A stretch of DNA of 64,000 nt from Dendronephthya gigantea (taxonomy: Eukaryota; Cnidaria; Anthozoa; Malacalcyonacea; Nephtheidae), in the NCBI RefSeq assembly GCF_004324835.1, contig NW_021163109.1, forward strand, positions 248,001 to 312,000, written 5' to 3'. The position numbers and the translations under genes were made by a program. The notes below the pieces were generated by a model, which was not told where the DNA came from, did no database searches, and was given only the letters and a program-made list of their open reading frames with translations. This document shows positions 1-12,276 of this stretch, in pieces. Numbering within the stretch: the stretch's first letter is position 1; each line of letters starts with the position of its first letter.

Positions 1-159
1 AGAATATATCTTTCAAAAAAACCGAATCCGCTTCGTCTACTTTAGTTGCTTATACCTTTTAGTAAGGGTCAATTTACTAAATAATATTGGCAATATTACT
101 TTATTGTGGATTTTCGCTTTTTTCATAAAGATCTACATCTTGAGTAAACATTAGTTTTT

Positions 160-250
160 TTTTGCAATATATATATATTTAATATATATAATATATATAT
201 ATATATATAATATATATATATATATATTAATATATATATATATATATTTA
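160..250. repeat. TA-rich microsatellite
   Basis: Interrupted TA dinucleotide tract in the RTK1 intron after the transmembrane exon. It has no coding content. Confidence 0.85.
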
Positions 251-305
251 TCAATGAACAGATATTTATCATTAACAGACATATTGATATTCCTGCAGTC
301 TATCT

Positions 306-616
306 GCAACTTAAGACAAGACGTAAGGACTCTATCAATAATCACATTAATGTAACTAATAATAACTTAAATCCACCCGCATCTGATACACAACAATCTA
401 ATCATTCCACAGCGACCATCCCTGACAACGAAATGCAGTCAACCATGACAACGCATCCCTCAACTACCACTCATATCAGATCAACTTCAAAACAACCAAT
501 CAGACGCTCTCAACGTATACAGAGTCTTAAAGAACAGCGCGAAACTTAAATATATAAAGCTATACACATGTAAATAATTTAGATATTCTGAAGAAGACTC
601 GAAGTACCGAGTCGAA
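306..616 (+). mobile_element. 3' tail of a Penelope-like retroelement (fragment)
   Basis: An open frame runs to a TAA at 546-548. It is rich in Thr, Ser and Asn and ends in a basic stretch (RRSQRIQSLKEQ), as a retroelement C-terminal tail might. About 40 bp later, at 588-616, lies CTGAAGA, a stem of GACTCG with CGAGTC, then GAAT. This resembles the core of the hammerhead ribozymes known near Penelope-like termini, with one core base changed. A TA tract follows. No reverse transcriptase or endonuclease is visible, so the family call is inference from the tail plus the ribozyme-like end. It lies within an intron of RTK1, on the opposite strand. Confidence 0.4.
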
Positions 617-655
617 TAAATATATATATATATATACGAAAACTTTTGGTTTTAC

Positions 656-3600
656 CTTTATTGAATTCTCTCTGCGTCTATTTCGAATTTTCTTTACTAT
701 AAATAAAAGGGAAAACGAAGCCAAGCAAATAAACACAGATCCTGCTACGCCCCCTGCAATGGCATAGTCTGGTTGTGAATTTACAGCTTTTGTTAACACC
801 AGCGCCGTTGAGACCTTTTGACCACCCACGGCATTGTCCGTCGAAACACCTCGTGGATTCTCTGCACTCATGGTCGGAACACGCTCTCGTTCATCGATTG
901 TTACGTTGTTAAGACAGACAGCTTCACCAACACCATTCTTATCAACAGCTTGCACTTTGAAATTGTATAATCCAGGTTTTTCTAAAAAATGAAAGAACTG
1001 AATAGATGACTAGAAGATTTATCAGATATATTACTAGAAGATGACTGGTCATAAATGGATTTATTAGATAGAATAGAATTTCTCCTTGAACTTTTCTCAC
1101 TGTTTTCTCACTAGAAGTCATAAATGGAAACGTTTTTTCCTTTCCATATAATATGAAAGCAGTACCGAATTGTGCGTAAATAAATGTAAATCAAATTCAC
1201 AAATTAAAACGTACACTGACACAGAGTTCTATAATAGACCTAATGCATAATGACTTAACAAGCCGTGACACCTGCAGGGGATTCTGGTCTTAGTAATCAC
1301 GGCGGGAAATTTTGAAGTTTGAATTTTTTCCCGTTACTACTACCTTACTAAAACCAGAAAAACCAGATGCGCCACGGCTTGGTACGTCATTATGCATAAG
1401 GTCTTTTGTGTGCCTATAAACAATACAATGCGTATAAATTCGATTTACAAAGAAACAGCTAGTATTGTTTGACTTAATATTTTGTGAAATTAATTCAAAA
1501 GCGTTTTGCATGTGAGTAATTGGTAAATGATTGGTAAATAAATTATTTACAATAATAAAATTATTCTCCCATGTTTGTAAATAGTATGCAAGTATCTAAC
1601 AATGCAGTTTTCTTAAATATAAGAAGTTTATAATATGTTAGCTTCCGGGAGACTAAATAAATTTCAAATTCGAAATTTAAACTACACTTTGGTTGTGGAA
1701 AAAAGCCATTGTGATACAGTTACATTTTATTGATATGTGAAAACGACGACGATCATCGCACGCTGTCTCCGATGCAACTTTGATTCGGTTTGTGTAAAAT
1801 ACATTGATGTGCAATGGATTGATTTGAATATTTGTTTCAATATTTTAAAACTTGTTGTATAACTTCTGTTGTAATTTCAGCTATATTAAATCATATAGTG
1901 CATACTCACCAAAATCACGTAAAAAAGGACTCGACACAACCTGTTTTTGGACTGATAGGCTACTCCGATTTGTCCCCCAGGATACGAGATAATGCTGGAC
2001 AATATTATCCGAAGCAATTTCTGGCTTGAGCCACGAAAGTGTTAAACTTCTTCCATTAACCACGACTGTCAAATTTCTAGGTTTACTTGGTCCTAAAAAT
2101 ATATGTAAGACTATAAAGTCTGTAAATTGTGGTGATCATGCAATTTTTCCAAATTTTCCTGCTATTTTCTTTGAAGAAAGGCAGAATTCAAAATATACAA
2201 CTACGTAGCTATAGAGTGTATCAGCATGGGAAACAGAAATATTTCAAACTCAACTTTAAAAGGGTAATTTGACATGTCTATAACCCTTGTCAAATGAATG
2301 GTCAAATGAATAGGAATAAATTAATAATTGCCACAAATAAAAATATTATTTATTATTTCGGTACTAAAATTTTTGAAGTAGCGTTAACAGGCTATATACG
2401 GCTGAAGTGTTCAACAAAATTTTCCGGTACCGGGCAGAAAATAAATAATATTGAAAGGACTCCGTGGGAAATGCTAAGAAACTAGCCGCGCTTCTTGTAA
2501 AACTTAGCTTTCAAATTTGGAGACAAAAACAGAAAAATTCGAAAACAAAATATTCCCCGCGAACGCCACAACCAGTCAACATTATATTAATTATCATTCA
2601 CTATCATGTTTTCTGACATGTTAGGATCTCTACAAGCTCTTCCGCCCTGCATTTTACTTGAAAGTTTATAAAGAATGAAGTCTCACCAAGGGAAGGTTGG
2701 GGACAGAAAGCGTACACAATTCTGTCGACCAACAGAATTAAATCATGAAATGTAGATGAGAGCGTTTGACCGGCTGTTGATATATTTGTCAAGAATGGCA
2801 CAGTTCTAACTTTTTGTTGACTGTTACCAGCAGCAATCCCAACAATGATTATGCCTTTGTCTCTCAGTTTCTTTGCTTCAGCTATGGCGATGTCGTGCGG
2901 TTGTTCAACTTTTCCCCTCCTTCGCGTTGGTGGTCCATCAGTGAGCAGAATTATGACATCATCTTTATCTTGTCGATGATTTAGTGAATTATTTCTCTTG
3001 AATATCTGTAAAATAATGAATCTATGTATATTTAGAGCCCCTATATATATATATATATAATATAAATATATATATATATAATATATATAATATAATATAT
3101 ATAATATATATAATATATATATATATATAGCTATAATATACATATATATATATTATATAATATATATATATAATACGACACTATTATACATGCTTTTTTG
3201 TTATATAGAAAAGGAAAGCAGGTCACAAATTGATAGTTACTGATTTGGCCGCTTTTTTTAAAGATAATATATTATTTGGATGCTTTTATCGTCGCAAACC
3301 AGTAACGTAAGACTAAAAACATACTTGATTTTAGGATGACTCGATAAAGTTAATATATTAAATAATGCTGATAATTTGAGATATTTCCAGTGCTATAAAA
3401 TAATAGCATAATTTTTTTTTCTGAAAAAAAAATGTTATTATTTTTTTTAATATCATATAACTCCTTGTATTCGTCTGTGCATGTATGAATTATATTCAGT
3501 GAATAACTGATTCGATTTAAAACCATGAACAATTTGACTTACCTCATTTGCTTTTAGTAAAGCTACATCCGTTCTTTTTTCATGATAACCTATCAAATAG

Positions 3601-6600
3601 TGATATTGGAGCATCGCAATTCTGTTTTCCACATCCGCTTTATTCAGACTTTTCATTGATAATTGTACTTGAGTATTTTTCTCATCACTAAACGTGATGA
3701 TTGAAATATGGCTTCCTTCTGGTGAGACATTCAGTTCAAGATTGTTGACAAGTACACGAAGAAAGGATATACAGAGTTGAGAGTTTCTAAATCCAATCGA
3801 AGATGAAGTATCAACAATAATCAAAACATCTTTAATGCATTTGCCTACAAAATTAGTAAAAGCAAAATAATTATCCAAAAGAGAGTGCACAAGTACCACG
3901 AAATACCAAATTATACTTAATTTGTTTGGAAAGAATAGAATAAAATTATTGCAGTTATGAAAGATTGTTGCATTTAAAAGTGTGCACCAGTTCACACGGG
4001 TGATTATTCTTCTCATTTCAGTGTAGTAAGTCAGATTTAACAGGAAATTGATTATATAAGTCTTTAGCTAACGCGCGTATTTTGCCAAGCACAAAAAATC
4101 CGCGAGTTTCTGAAACCCTCTTTTATTTTCGCTCGCTGAAAGAATTAATGTCAAAGTAATTAAAAGAAAAAAACAATGAAAAAATGGTGTGAGAACTTAC
4201 TTGGAGTAGATTTAGTTTTCCTTAGTTTTATAGTTTTGGATCGTTTTGTTATCTGCTTATTACAGCAAATATCCAGAGCTACGCAGATGAAACTAAACTT
4301 AGGAATACCGGTGGATAAATAGTTGTCTAATGTTGCTATCCAAAAGGACCAAACTTTCTTAAATGTTGTGTAATTCAATTGTCGCACTGTACCATCATCA
4401 TCAGTTCGTTCCCAGTACATCTCTTGGATATCACCAGATGCATTACAGGTCAAAGTTAGTGGTCCTGGATGTGAATAATACCTCGGCCCAGTTATAGGAG
4501 CAGAAAACTTAATATTTTTTACTGTTGCTGGATTGCATTCTGAAATGGAAAATGAGAAAAGTTTAGAGGAACTTGGGCAAGCGAAAGATAGTTCGTATTC
4601 TAGTTCTCCCATGTAAGTTCGTTACCCTATGTAATCATAAGTACGGTATTTATTGGCCAGCCAGCAAAGAACTCTCTATATTTTAATTGTCAGGTCTTTC
4701 TTTTCCCTTTTTAAATCTATCTAACATATTGTAAATATAGCATACATATTTAGTTTTATTCACAACCTTATCATGTTTCGCTCTGCTTGGTTTACCGGCC
4801 TTCCGCCTATATATATGCGTTGTAAAGTATTGTATTTCATTCTGTCTGAAGATGACTTTGTAATAAAGTCGAAAATTTACAGTCTTAATCTGTGTCTTGT
4901 TTGAATTATATTTTGATTCTCAAGATGTCTTGTTTATTCGGAATTTGCTTTTTACTGTATTTATTGGGGTTACTAATGATCTAATGATTTCGGTTCTACA
5001 CCGATTGTCGTTATACAGGGTGTATCAGAAAAAACTAGAAGATTTTAAAATGTTCAGAAAACTATCATTTTATCAAGATATCTCAAAAATATATTTAGGT
5101 CTAAGTATTTTAGCATCTTCTGGCTTATCTAACAGTAGATAACCCCCCCCATATAGCTAGCAAAGGGTGCCGACACAATAGGTTCACGTGAACAAAAATC
5201 ACGATTCACGTGGACAAAGACCATGCGTTTGCACGTGGGCATGGGTCTTGGATCATGTGAACAAAGAAGTCATGATTCATGTGGACAATGACCATGAGGT
5301 ACATGTGAACAGGGATCATAGATCATGTGGGATGGAGATTTTCCATCACGTGAATAGGAATCAATCATTGAACATGTGTACAGTAGGATGCATTTAGAGT
5401 GTAAATGAGATCATTTACAATTAATTTAATATGTTATAAAATTTATAAGATAATTCACAAATTTCTTCTGCTTTTGCCTCGTTCACGGAGATCTACCCCA
5501 GCCAAGAAGCATTTAATAATCTTAATATAGTAGCTATAAACTTTTTTTTTTAAAAAACCCCGACTATTCTTACATGGAATATTTCGGTTTACAAACACAA
5601 AAAATATAGTCCAAGAAATACTCCAAACATTTTGCTAAATTACTTCCTTTCTGCCGAGTATACGTCCATCAATTGCAAGTATGGCAGCGCGAATATTAGT
5701 TCAAATTCTGTTTTGTGGATTTGCGGTTCCTTAGCACATCATATGCTTCGCCAACTGCTTGCCAAAGCTTAGTTTTTTTCTTCTCTGCTTTTGCCTCATT
5801 TACGCAGATCCATCAACCAACCGATCTGGGCTCCTTTTGCTGATTTTTTCAATTTTAACTTCCTCTGTATGAACTTTATTATAATGTTAGCCATAATCTC
5901 ATCTCTGGCTAAAGTTTTCACTATTGTTAAATCAGCACCGTACATTTGTTTAAATGAATGAGTCATTTTAGAATGAGTACATTGGTGCTTAAGAAATGTA
6001 AATGAAGAGATTTCGCTCGGTTGCACACATCAAGTCAGATCCTGTTTACACTGTACCCGATTCGCATGGTCACGACATCAGTTTAAGTTGTTTTACCGTA
6101 TATTTGTCTCCCAGAATTTTTGTCAGATCATGCTAAAGTAACCATACTACCAAACGTTTGGAGGTGAAACTCCCGTTGACATGATTAATTTTGATGTCGT
6201 GACCATGCGAATCGGGACTAAGAGGCTACTTTTGGGATGTAAATTAGGCGCTTGAAAAATTAAATGCGTGGGAAGAGCACGTTGTGGATGTAAATGAGGC
6301 CGGCTAGCAAATGATATGCATGGAGAAAGCACGTTGTGGATGTAAATGAGGGGCGTGCGAAATTAGACAAACGTGGGTATGCTAAAGAGGAATGTGAGAC
6401 CACATGAACAGAGTGTGCAAGTGGTGTGATTAACACGTCGTCTACGCAAATGAATAATCCTTGAAAGTAATATGGGTTACAATTTTGTGGAATGAGCCGA
6501 TGAGCACATGCGTATAACTGCTCATAATTGCTCGTAACTGCTCATGAGAACATGCTCAACCGCTCGTAGACATTTTTAATACCAAACTATTAAGTAGTAT

Positions 6601-9600
6601 TAATATCAGATTTGGGTAGATTTTGAAGGCAAAATGGGTTGCAATTTGGTGCAATGAGCGTATGAGCATGTGCTCATAACTGCTCATAACTGCTCATAAC
6701 TGCTCGTGGACACATCCTCATAGCTGCTCATAGCCGCTCATAGCTGCTCATAGCTGCTCATAGCTGCTCATAGCCGCTCATAGCTGCTCATAGCTGCTCA
6801 TAGCTGCTCATAGCTGCTCATAGCTGCTCATAGCTGCTCATAATTTATTAGTTGCTCATAGCTGCTCATAGCCGCTCATAGCTGCTCATAGCTGCTCATA
6901 GCTGCTCATAATTTATTAGTTGCTCATAGCTGCTCATAGCTGCTCATAGCTGCTCATAATTTATTAGTTGCTCATAGCTGCTCATAGCCGCTCATAGCTG
7001 CTCATAGCTGCTCATAGCTGCTCATAGCTGCTCATAATTTATTAGTTGCTCATAGCTGCTCATAGCTGCTCATAGCTGCTCATAATTTATTAGTTGCTCA
7101 TAGCTGCTCATATTAGTTGCTCATAGCTGCTCATAGCTGCTCATAATTTATTAGTTGCTCATAGCTGCTCATAGCTGCTCATAGCTGCTCATGAGTTAAT
7201 CGGCTTCTGTGCTCATAAAATCCAGTTACTGCTCAATAACAAACCATTTTTACACAATCAGTCCTAAGGGAATGAGCTGCCAGTTTTGCGGGAAGCACTT
7301 TAGACGCGGTTACAATCTGCGCAGACACGAACGGGAATATTGTCCACTAAAACAGCAAGAAAGAGGCATGTCTCGAAGAGACTCGGACAGTCAAGAAAGG
7401 GATTTGCAGGACGATGTCTCGACCACTTCATCTGTAAAGTCTGAAAGTTCGATGACGACTGACTCAGAAACTGAAGAAAAAATGGATCCATGGATACCTC
7501 TAATAGAAGAAGCAAAGCAAAAAAGTAATACAGATTTTGAAGAAATGAAAGAAAGCCTTAATAAACACTGGCCTGGATGAGCAATCTGCTAAGGAGAAAG
7601 CTTACTCGAATATTATGCCTATACTCCAGAAAGAATTGGAAAATATTTATTTGGAACGCCTTCTGTGGATGAGACAACTAAAGAAAGATCCAGTACATAA
7701 GAAAATAATGCACACAAAAGATGCGTTTGTTGAAAATGACGATTTTGATCCAGAAGAGGCAATAGAAGCTGCTGTTGATAAGAGAAAGTTTCTTATTAAA
7801 AGGCTTTTAAACAATCACCAGGTTCAGGATGAAGAAGAAAATACAGATAGCGATGATGATAATTAGAAATAATGATTTTCTAAACCATTCTTATTAAGAA
7901 ACCATGAAAAACGAACAAAAAGAGATAAAAAACGATTTAGAAGAAATTATTATACCAGAAAAATAAATGTTAAAATCGTTATTCCAATGATTGTCTTTGT
8001 TATTTCGTTCAACCAGTATGAGCAGCTATGAGCAACTAATAAATTATGAGCAGCTATGAGCAGCTATGAGCAGCTATGAGCAACTAATAAATTATGAGCA
8101 GCTATGAGCAGCTATGAGCAGCTATGAGCAGCTATGAGCGGCTATGAGCAGCTATGAGCAACTAATAAATTATGAGCAGCTATGAGCAGCTATGAGCAGC
8201 TATGAGCAACTAATAAATTATGAGCAGCTATGAGCAGCTATGAGCAGCTATGAGCGGCTATGAGCAGCTATGAGCAACTAATAATTTATGAGCAGCTATG
8301 AGCAGCTATGAGCAGCTATGAGCAGCTATGAGCAACTAATAAATTATGAGCAGCTATGAGCAGCTATGAGCAGCTATGAGCAGCTATGAGCGGCTATGAG
8401 CAGCTATGAGCAACTAATAAATTATGAGCAGCTATGAGCAGCTATGAGCAGCTATGAGCAACTAATAAATTATGAGCAGCTATGAGCAGCTATGAGCAGC
8501 TATGAGCGGCTATGAGCAGCTATGAGCAACTAATAAATTATGAGCAGCTATGAGCAGCTATGAGCAGCTATGAGCAGCTATGAGCAGCTATGAGCAGCTA
8601 TGAGCGGCTATGAGCAGCTATGAGCAGCTATGAGCAGCTATGAGCGGCTATGAGCAGCTATGAGGATGTGTCCACGAGCAGTTATGAGCAGTTATGAGCA
8701 GTTATGAGCACATGCTCATACGCTCATTGCACCAAATTGCAACCCATTTTGCCTTCAAAATCTACCCAAATCTGATATTAATACTACTTAATAGTTTGGT
8801 ATTAAAAATGTCTACGAGCGGTTGAGCATGTTCTCATGAGCAGTTACGAGCAATTATGAGCAGTTATACGCATGTGCTCATCGGCTCATTCCACAAAATT
8901 GTAACCCATATTACTTTCAAGGATTATTCATTTGCGTAGACGACGTGTTAATCACACCACTTGCACACTCTGTTCATGTGGTCTCACATTCCTCTTTAGC
9001 ATACCCACGTTTGTCTAATTTCGCACGCCCCTCATTTACATCCACAACGTGCTTTCTCCATGCATATCATTTGCTAGCCGGCCTCATTTACATCCACAAC
9101 GTGCTCTTCCCACGCATTTAATTTTTCAAGCGCCTAATTTACATCCCAAAAGTAGCCTCTTAGTCCCGATTCGCATGGTCACGACATCAAAATTAATCAT
9201 GTCAACGGGAGTTTCACCTCCAAACGTTTAGTAGTATGGTTACTTTAGCATGATCTGACAAAAATTCTGGGAGACAAATATACGGTAAAACAACTTAAAC
9301 TGATGTCGTGACCATGCGAATCGGGTACAGTGTAAACAGGATCTGACTTGATGTGTGCAACCGAGCGAAATCTCTTCATTTACATTTCTTAAGCACCAAT
9401 GTACTCATTCTAAAATGACTCATTCATTTAAACAAATGTACGGTGCTGATTTAACAATAGTGAAAACTTTAGCCAGAGATGAGATTATGGCTAACATTAT
9501 AATAAAGTTCATACAGAGGAAGTTAAAATTGAAAAAATCAGCAAAAGGAGCCCAGATCGGTTGGTTGATGGATCTGCGTAAATGAGGCAAAAGCAGAGAA

Positions 9601-11604
9601 GAAAAAAACTAAGCTTTGGCAAGCAGTTGGCGAAGCATATGATGTGCTAAGGAACCGCAAATCCACAAAACAGAATTTGAACTAATATTCGCGCTGCCAT
9701 ACTTGCAATTGATGGACGTATACTCGGCAGAAAGGAAGTAATTTAGCAAAATGTTTGGAGTATTTCTTGGACTATATTTTTTGTGTTTGTAAACCGAAAT
9801 ATTCCATGTAAGAATAGTCGGGGTTTTTTAAAAAAAAAAGTTTATAGCTACTATATTAAGATTATTAAATGCTTCTTGGCTGGGGTAGATCTCCGTGAAC
9901 GAGGCAAAAGCAGAAGAAATTTGTGAATTATCTTATAAATTTTATAACATATTAAATTAATTGTAAATGATCTCATTTACACTCTAAATGCATCCTACTG
10001 TACACATGTTCAATGATTGATTCCTATTCACGTGATGGAAAATCTCCATCCCACATGATCTATGATCCCTGTTCACATGTACCTCATGGTCATTGTCCAC
10101 ATGAATCATGACTTCTTTGTTCACATGATCCAAGACCCATGCCCACGTGCAAACGCATGGTCTTTGTCCACGTGAATCGTGATTTTTGTTCACGTGAACC
10201 TATTGTGTCGGCACCCTTTGCTAGCTATATGGGGGGGGTTATCTACTTCTAACAGTAAAAACTAGCAGAAAAATTAACTTCGAAAAGCGGGAGAACGGTT
10301 TGTAAAAGCCTCATTTTTAACCGCTTGTGCAAAGAAAATGAGACGTTGAAAATCCAAGTTCAGTTAAAGAGGTGAAAGTTTGGAATCTTTTGTGCAATGT
10401 ATCGCAATTTCAAAAAATTTGATAAACATTAGGTCCGCCGCGAAACGTTTCAAAATTGGATTTTTTCCCCCCGTTTACTCCGCTCTCTCGTAACTTTTTA
10501 CACGCAAGAATGATTACATGCATGAGTGATAGTTGGAATGACGTACTTAAACATAACTAACAATGAATACTCTTGTTTTATTGTTTTCATTTAACAAAGA
10601 GTGCTGGTAATTACGTCATTCCAACTATCACTCATGCATGTAATCATTCTTGCGTGTAAAAAGTTACGAGAGAGCGGAGTAACCGGGGGGAAAAAATCCA
10701 ATTTTTAAACGTTTCGCGGCGGACCTAATGTTTATCAAATTTTTTGAAATTGCGATACATTGCCGCACAAAAGATTCAAAACTTTCACCTCTTTAACTGA
10801 ACTTGGATTTTCAACGTCTCATTTTCTTTGCACAAGCGGTTAAAAATGAGGCTTTTACAAACCGTTCTCTCGCTTTTCGAGGTTAATTTTTTTGCTAGTT
10901 TTTACTTTTAGATAAGCCAGAAGATGCTAAAATACTTAGACGTAAATATATTTTTGAGATATCTTGATAAAGTGATAGTTTTCTGAACATTTTAAAATCT
11001 TCTAGTTTTTTCTGATACACGTACCCTGTAGTTCGAGATTCCATGGACTCGATCCCCTAAGATCAATAAGCACATGCAGGGACACACAAGACATGCACGA
11101 CTATAGCTAGGGAAAGTTTTCGCAGCCAATTAACTTGGATGGAAAGGCTGAAATCCTTCGTCACAGAAAATGGTTCCCCGCCACGTAAAGAGAGAAAGTG
11201 TTGCATGCTGATCCAAATAAAATAAGTTTCTCCAACTTTTGCAAGCTCATATTGTCAACGGAAAACTTACATGAAACGAAAAGCTGGTAAACGAAAGTGG
11301 GTAAACGAAAAGCTTTTAATTTTTGATGCGAAGACCTAAAATAGTGAGCCCACTGTACTGGGAAAAAAATTGCTTAATATGACCAAAGTGGTTGAGCTCT
11401 TTCACATTCAACACATCGGCGGTAGACAACCGTGCTGTGTATAATGCATGTAACAATACAATGACACCAACCGCTCATTACTTGATTTTGAAAAAAAAAT
11501 GTTATATCATTAAACATACCTGGTCGTGTCTCACAGACTCCATTAACAGTCCTCAAGATCAAAGTGACAACGAGAAACAGAAACCAAATATTAGAATACT
11601 GCAT
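656..11604 (-). CDS. RTK1: Ig-vWA-FN3 receptor tyrosine kinase, 5' part (continues past left edge)
   Basis: Six exons can be read on the minus strand, all with GT-AG borders and matching phases: 11604-11520 (signal peptide, starting MQYSNIWFLFLVV), 4539-4201 (Ig-like, with LTLTCNASGD and FSFICVAL), 3844-3543 and 3005-2687 (vWA), 2092-1910 and 981-656 (FN3, then membrane segment). Together they encode 518 residues. The vWA has an intact metal site: DTSSS, the Thr of KRTD, and the Asp of LLTDG. The FN3 begins PSKPRNLTVVV and ends near YNFKVQAVDKNG. The membrane helix is followed by KKIRNRRR, a stop-transfer signal facing the cytoplasm. The kinase exons are not in the window; their existence is inferred from the paralogue RTK2, which matches exon for exon. 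Intron 1 is almost 7 kb because it carries the large foldback element; the RTK2 equivalent is about 0.8 kb. Confidence 0.85.
1237..1403. mobile_element. Small inverted-repeat element (MITE-like) in an RTK1 intron
   Basis: GACCTAATGCATAATGAC at the left end is matched in reverse complement at the right end (GTCATTATGCATAAGGTC). Inside these are GCCGTG and CACGGC. It is about 167 bp with no coding capacity. The superfamily is not evident. Confidence 0.6.
1910..2092 (-). CDS. RTK1 FN3 first-half exon, absent from RTK2
   Basis: A 183-nt exon, phase 1 at both ends. It encodes the A to C strands of a fibronectin type III domain (PSKPRNLTVVV, then SLTLSWLKPE and YLVSWGT). The rest of the domain is in the next exon, 981-656, which runs on into the membrane segment. 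FN3 domains act as rigid spacers or protein contacts in receptor ectodomains. RTK2 has no equivalent: its vWA joins the membrane segment within one exon. Confidence 0.75.
3036..3175. repeat. TA-rich microsatellite in an RTK1 intron
   Basis: Imperfect TA tract between the two vWA exons of RTK1. The open frames in it are low-complexity Tyr/Ile strings and are not genes. The rest of this intron, to 3542, shows nothing else. Confidence 0.85.
4846..4874 (+). ncRNA. Hammerhead-ribozyme-like core
   Basis: CTGAAGA is followed by a six-pair stem (GACTTT with AAAGTC, loop GTAAT) and then GAAA. This fits the conserved hammerhead pattern CUGANGA, stem II, GAAA. The cleavage site and stems I and III could not be assigned by eye. 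It lies in RTK1 intron 1 just outside the large foldback element, probably the end of a Penelope-like or similar retroelement. The rest of 4620-5013 shows nothing recognisable. Confidence 0.4.
6715..7193. repeat. 10-bp satellite, left arm (CTCATAGCTG)
   Basis: Tandem CTCATAGCTG with occasional CTCATAGCCG variants. At intervals it is broken by an 18-bp spacer, CTCATAATTTATTAGTTG, giving a higher-order pattern of variable blocks separated by the spacer. It mirrors the right-arm array in reverse complement. Confidence 0.95.
7272..7866 (+). CDS. C2H2-type zinc-finger protein inside the foldback element (interrupted)
   Basis: The likely start is the ATG at 7272. The protein opens with CQFCGKHFRRGYNLRRHE and then REYC, a finger-like motif of Cys-x2-Cys, a His, and a final Cys instead of a second His. 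An acidic Ser/Thr-rich linker follows (STTSS, TDSETEE), then DPWIPLIEEAKQK. The similarity in style continues at 7615-7866 in another frame (KELENIYLERLLWM, KKDPVHKKIM, FDPEEAIEAAV, ending in an acidic tail). The coding region therefore has about one break, or is joined by splicing that I cannot see. A DNA-binding role for the finger is family knowledge. I cannot name the protein; it resembles repeat-associated C2H2 proteins of invertebrates rather than a known transposase. Confidence 0.6.
8014..8664. repeat. 10-bp satellite, right arm (CAGCTATGAG)
   Basis: Reverse complement of the left-arm satellite, with the same 18-bp spacers (CAACTAATAAATTATGAG). The number and spacing of blocks differ from the left arm, so the two arrays have drifted by unequal copying since the palindrome formed. 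The arm sequence outside the satellite has stayed nearly identical. Confidence 0.95.
10254..10906. mobile_element. 650-bp foldback element nested in the right arm
   Basis: Two arms of about 293 bp (10254-10546 and 10612-10906) are near-perfect reverse complements around a spacer of about 65 bp. The ends read AGTAAAAACTAGC. It interrupts the large foldback's right arm within ATCTACTGTTAGATAAG; the left arm, at about 5120-5145, is the empty site. It has no coding capacity and is a non-autonomous foldback DNA element. The target duplication is unclear because the empty site is itself partly palindromic. Confidence 0.8.
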
Positions 11605-12276
11605 ATGGTTCCTAAGAAAATAGCAAAAATATGAAAAAGTGTCAATCAAATGAGAGAAGAAAAAACAGCTTTGCAGCAAATGTGTTAACTGACAACAAGA
11701 CTCTGGGTGAAAAGACCCTGGGTACGAGGTTGAACAGACAACTGTCTAAATTATAAAGAGACGAAAGAGAGTGGGATTTACTTTGCGGTCAGCCCGACAA
11801 CGCGCTCAGCTTGGTCAACCATAAAACTACACCAAGTTATACAAAGGGTATAAAAAACTATTTCCATGCACGTAAGACGTTGCCGCCATTCTTCAGTCGG
11901 TTTTCATCATTCATGGAACCATTCTCAAATTAATATTCTTTACATGCATTAACCACGTTAATATGCATGTTCATGATATTAAAAGTTTTGCGAATTTTTA
12001 GGACACTGATAAAGCCCAGCCTCTACTCGCATATACTCAGTGCGGCCGATCTCATTTTTTGTACCGGTTCGTATGACGTTGGAACTGTTGTCTGCCTTCA
12101 AGGCGGCCGTCAACGCGCAAGCTGTACGTGCGATTTCGCGCACGAACACGTGTAAGTGGAAGCCTTAAAGCGATTCTGCTCATTGAAAATCTGCCCATGC
12201 GACCGTGACGGGCCTGAAAAAGAAAGCGCGGTATCGCGAAGTGAACATAATGGATAATCGACATCAAAGGGCTGCA

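Larger units (their letters stand above)
5014..11030. mobile_element. 6.0-kb foldback DNA element with satellite arms and a C2H2 ORF
   Basis: The outer ends read TACAGGGTGTATCAG and, in reverse complement, TACAGGGTACGTGTATCAG. From these ends inward both strands match over about 1.8 kb per arm (5014 to about 6850, and about 8640 to 11030), broken only by an insertion in the right arm at 10254-10906. The inner part of each arm is a 10-bp satellite, and the centre (7200-8010) is single copy and carries a zinc-finger ORF. The TA at each end suggests a TA target typical of Tc1/mariner-type elements, but no transposase of that type is present, so it would be non-autonomous. The arm ORFs near 5796-6026, 9355-9585, 5188-5397 and 9984-10193 are mirror images of one another and match nothing I know. 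It sits in RTK1 intron 1. Confidence 0.8.

Noticed and set aside
5188-5397. ORF rich in HVNRDH phrases, mirrored at 9984-10193
   Set aside because: Both copies come from a short degenerate repeat (CATGTGAACA type) in the foldback arms; no domain is visible.
7300-7515. Minus-strand ORF opposite the zinc-finger ORF
   Set aside because: Antisense shadow of the C2H2 reading frame, without features of its own.
6715-8664. Regular repeats with spacers, at first sight like a CRISPR array
   Set aside because: The 10-bp unit and constant 18-bp spacer have no unique spacers, and the two arrays are mirror images within a foldback element of a eukaryote.
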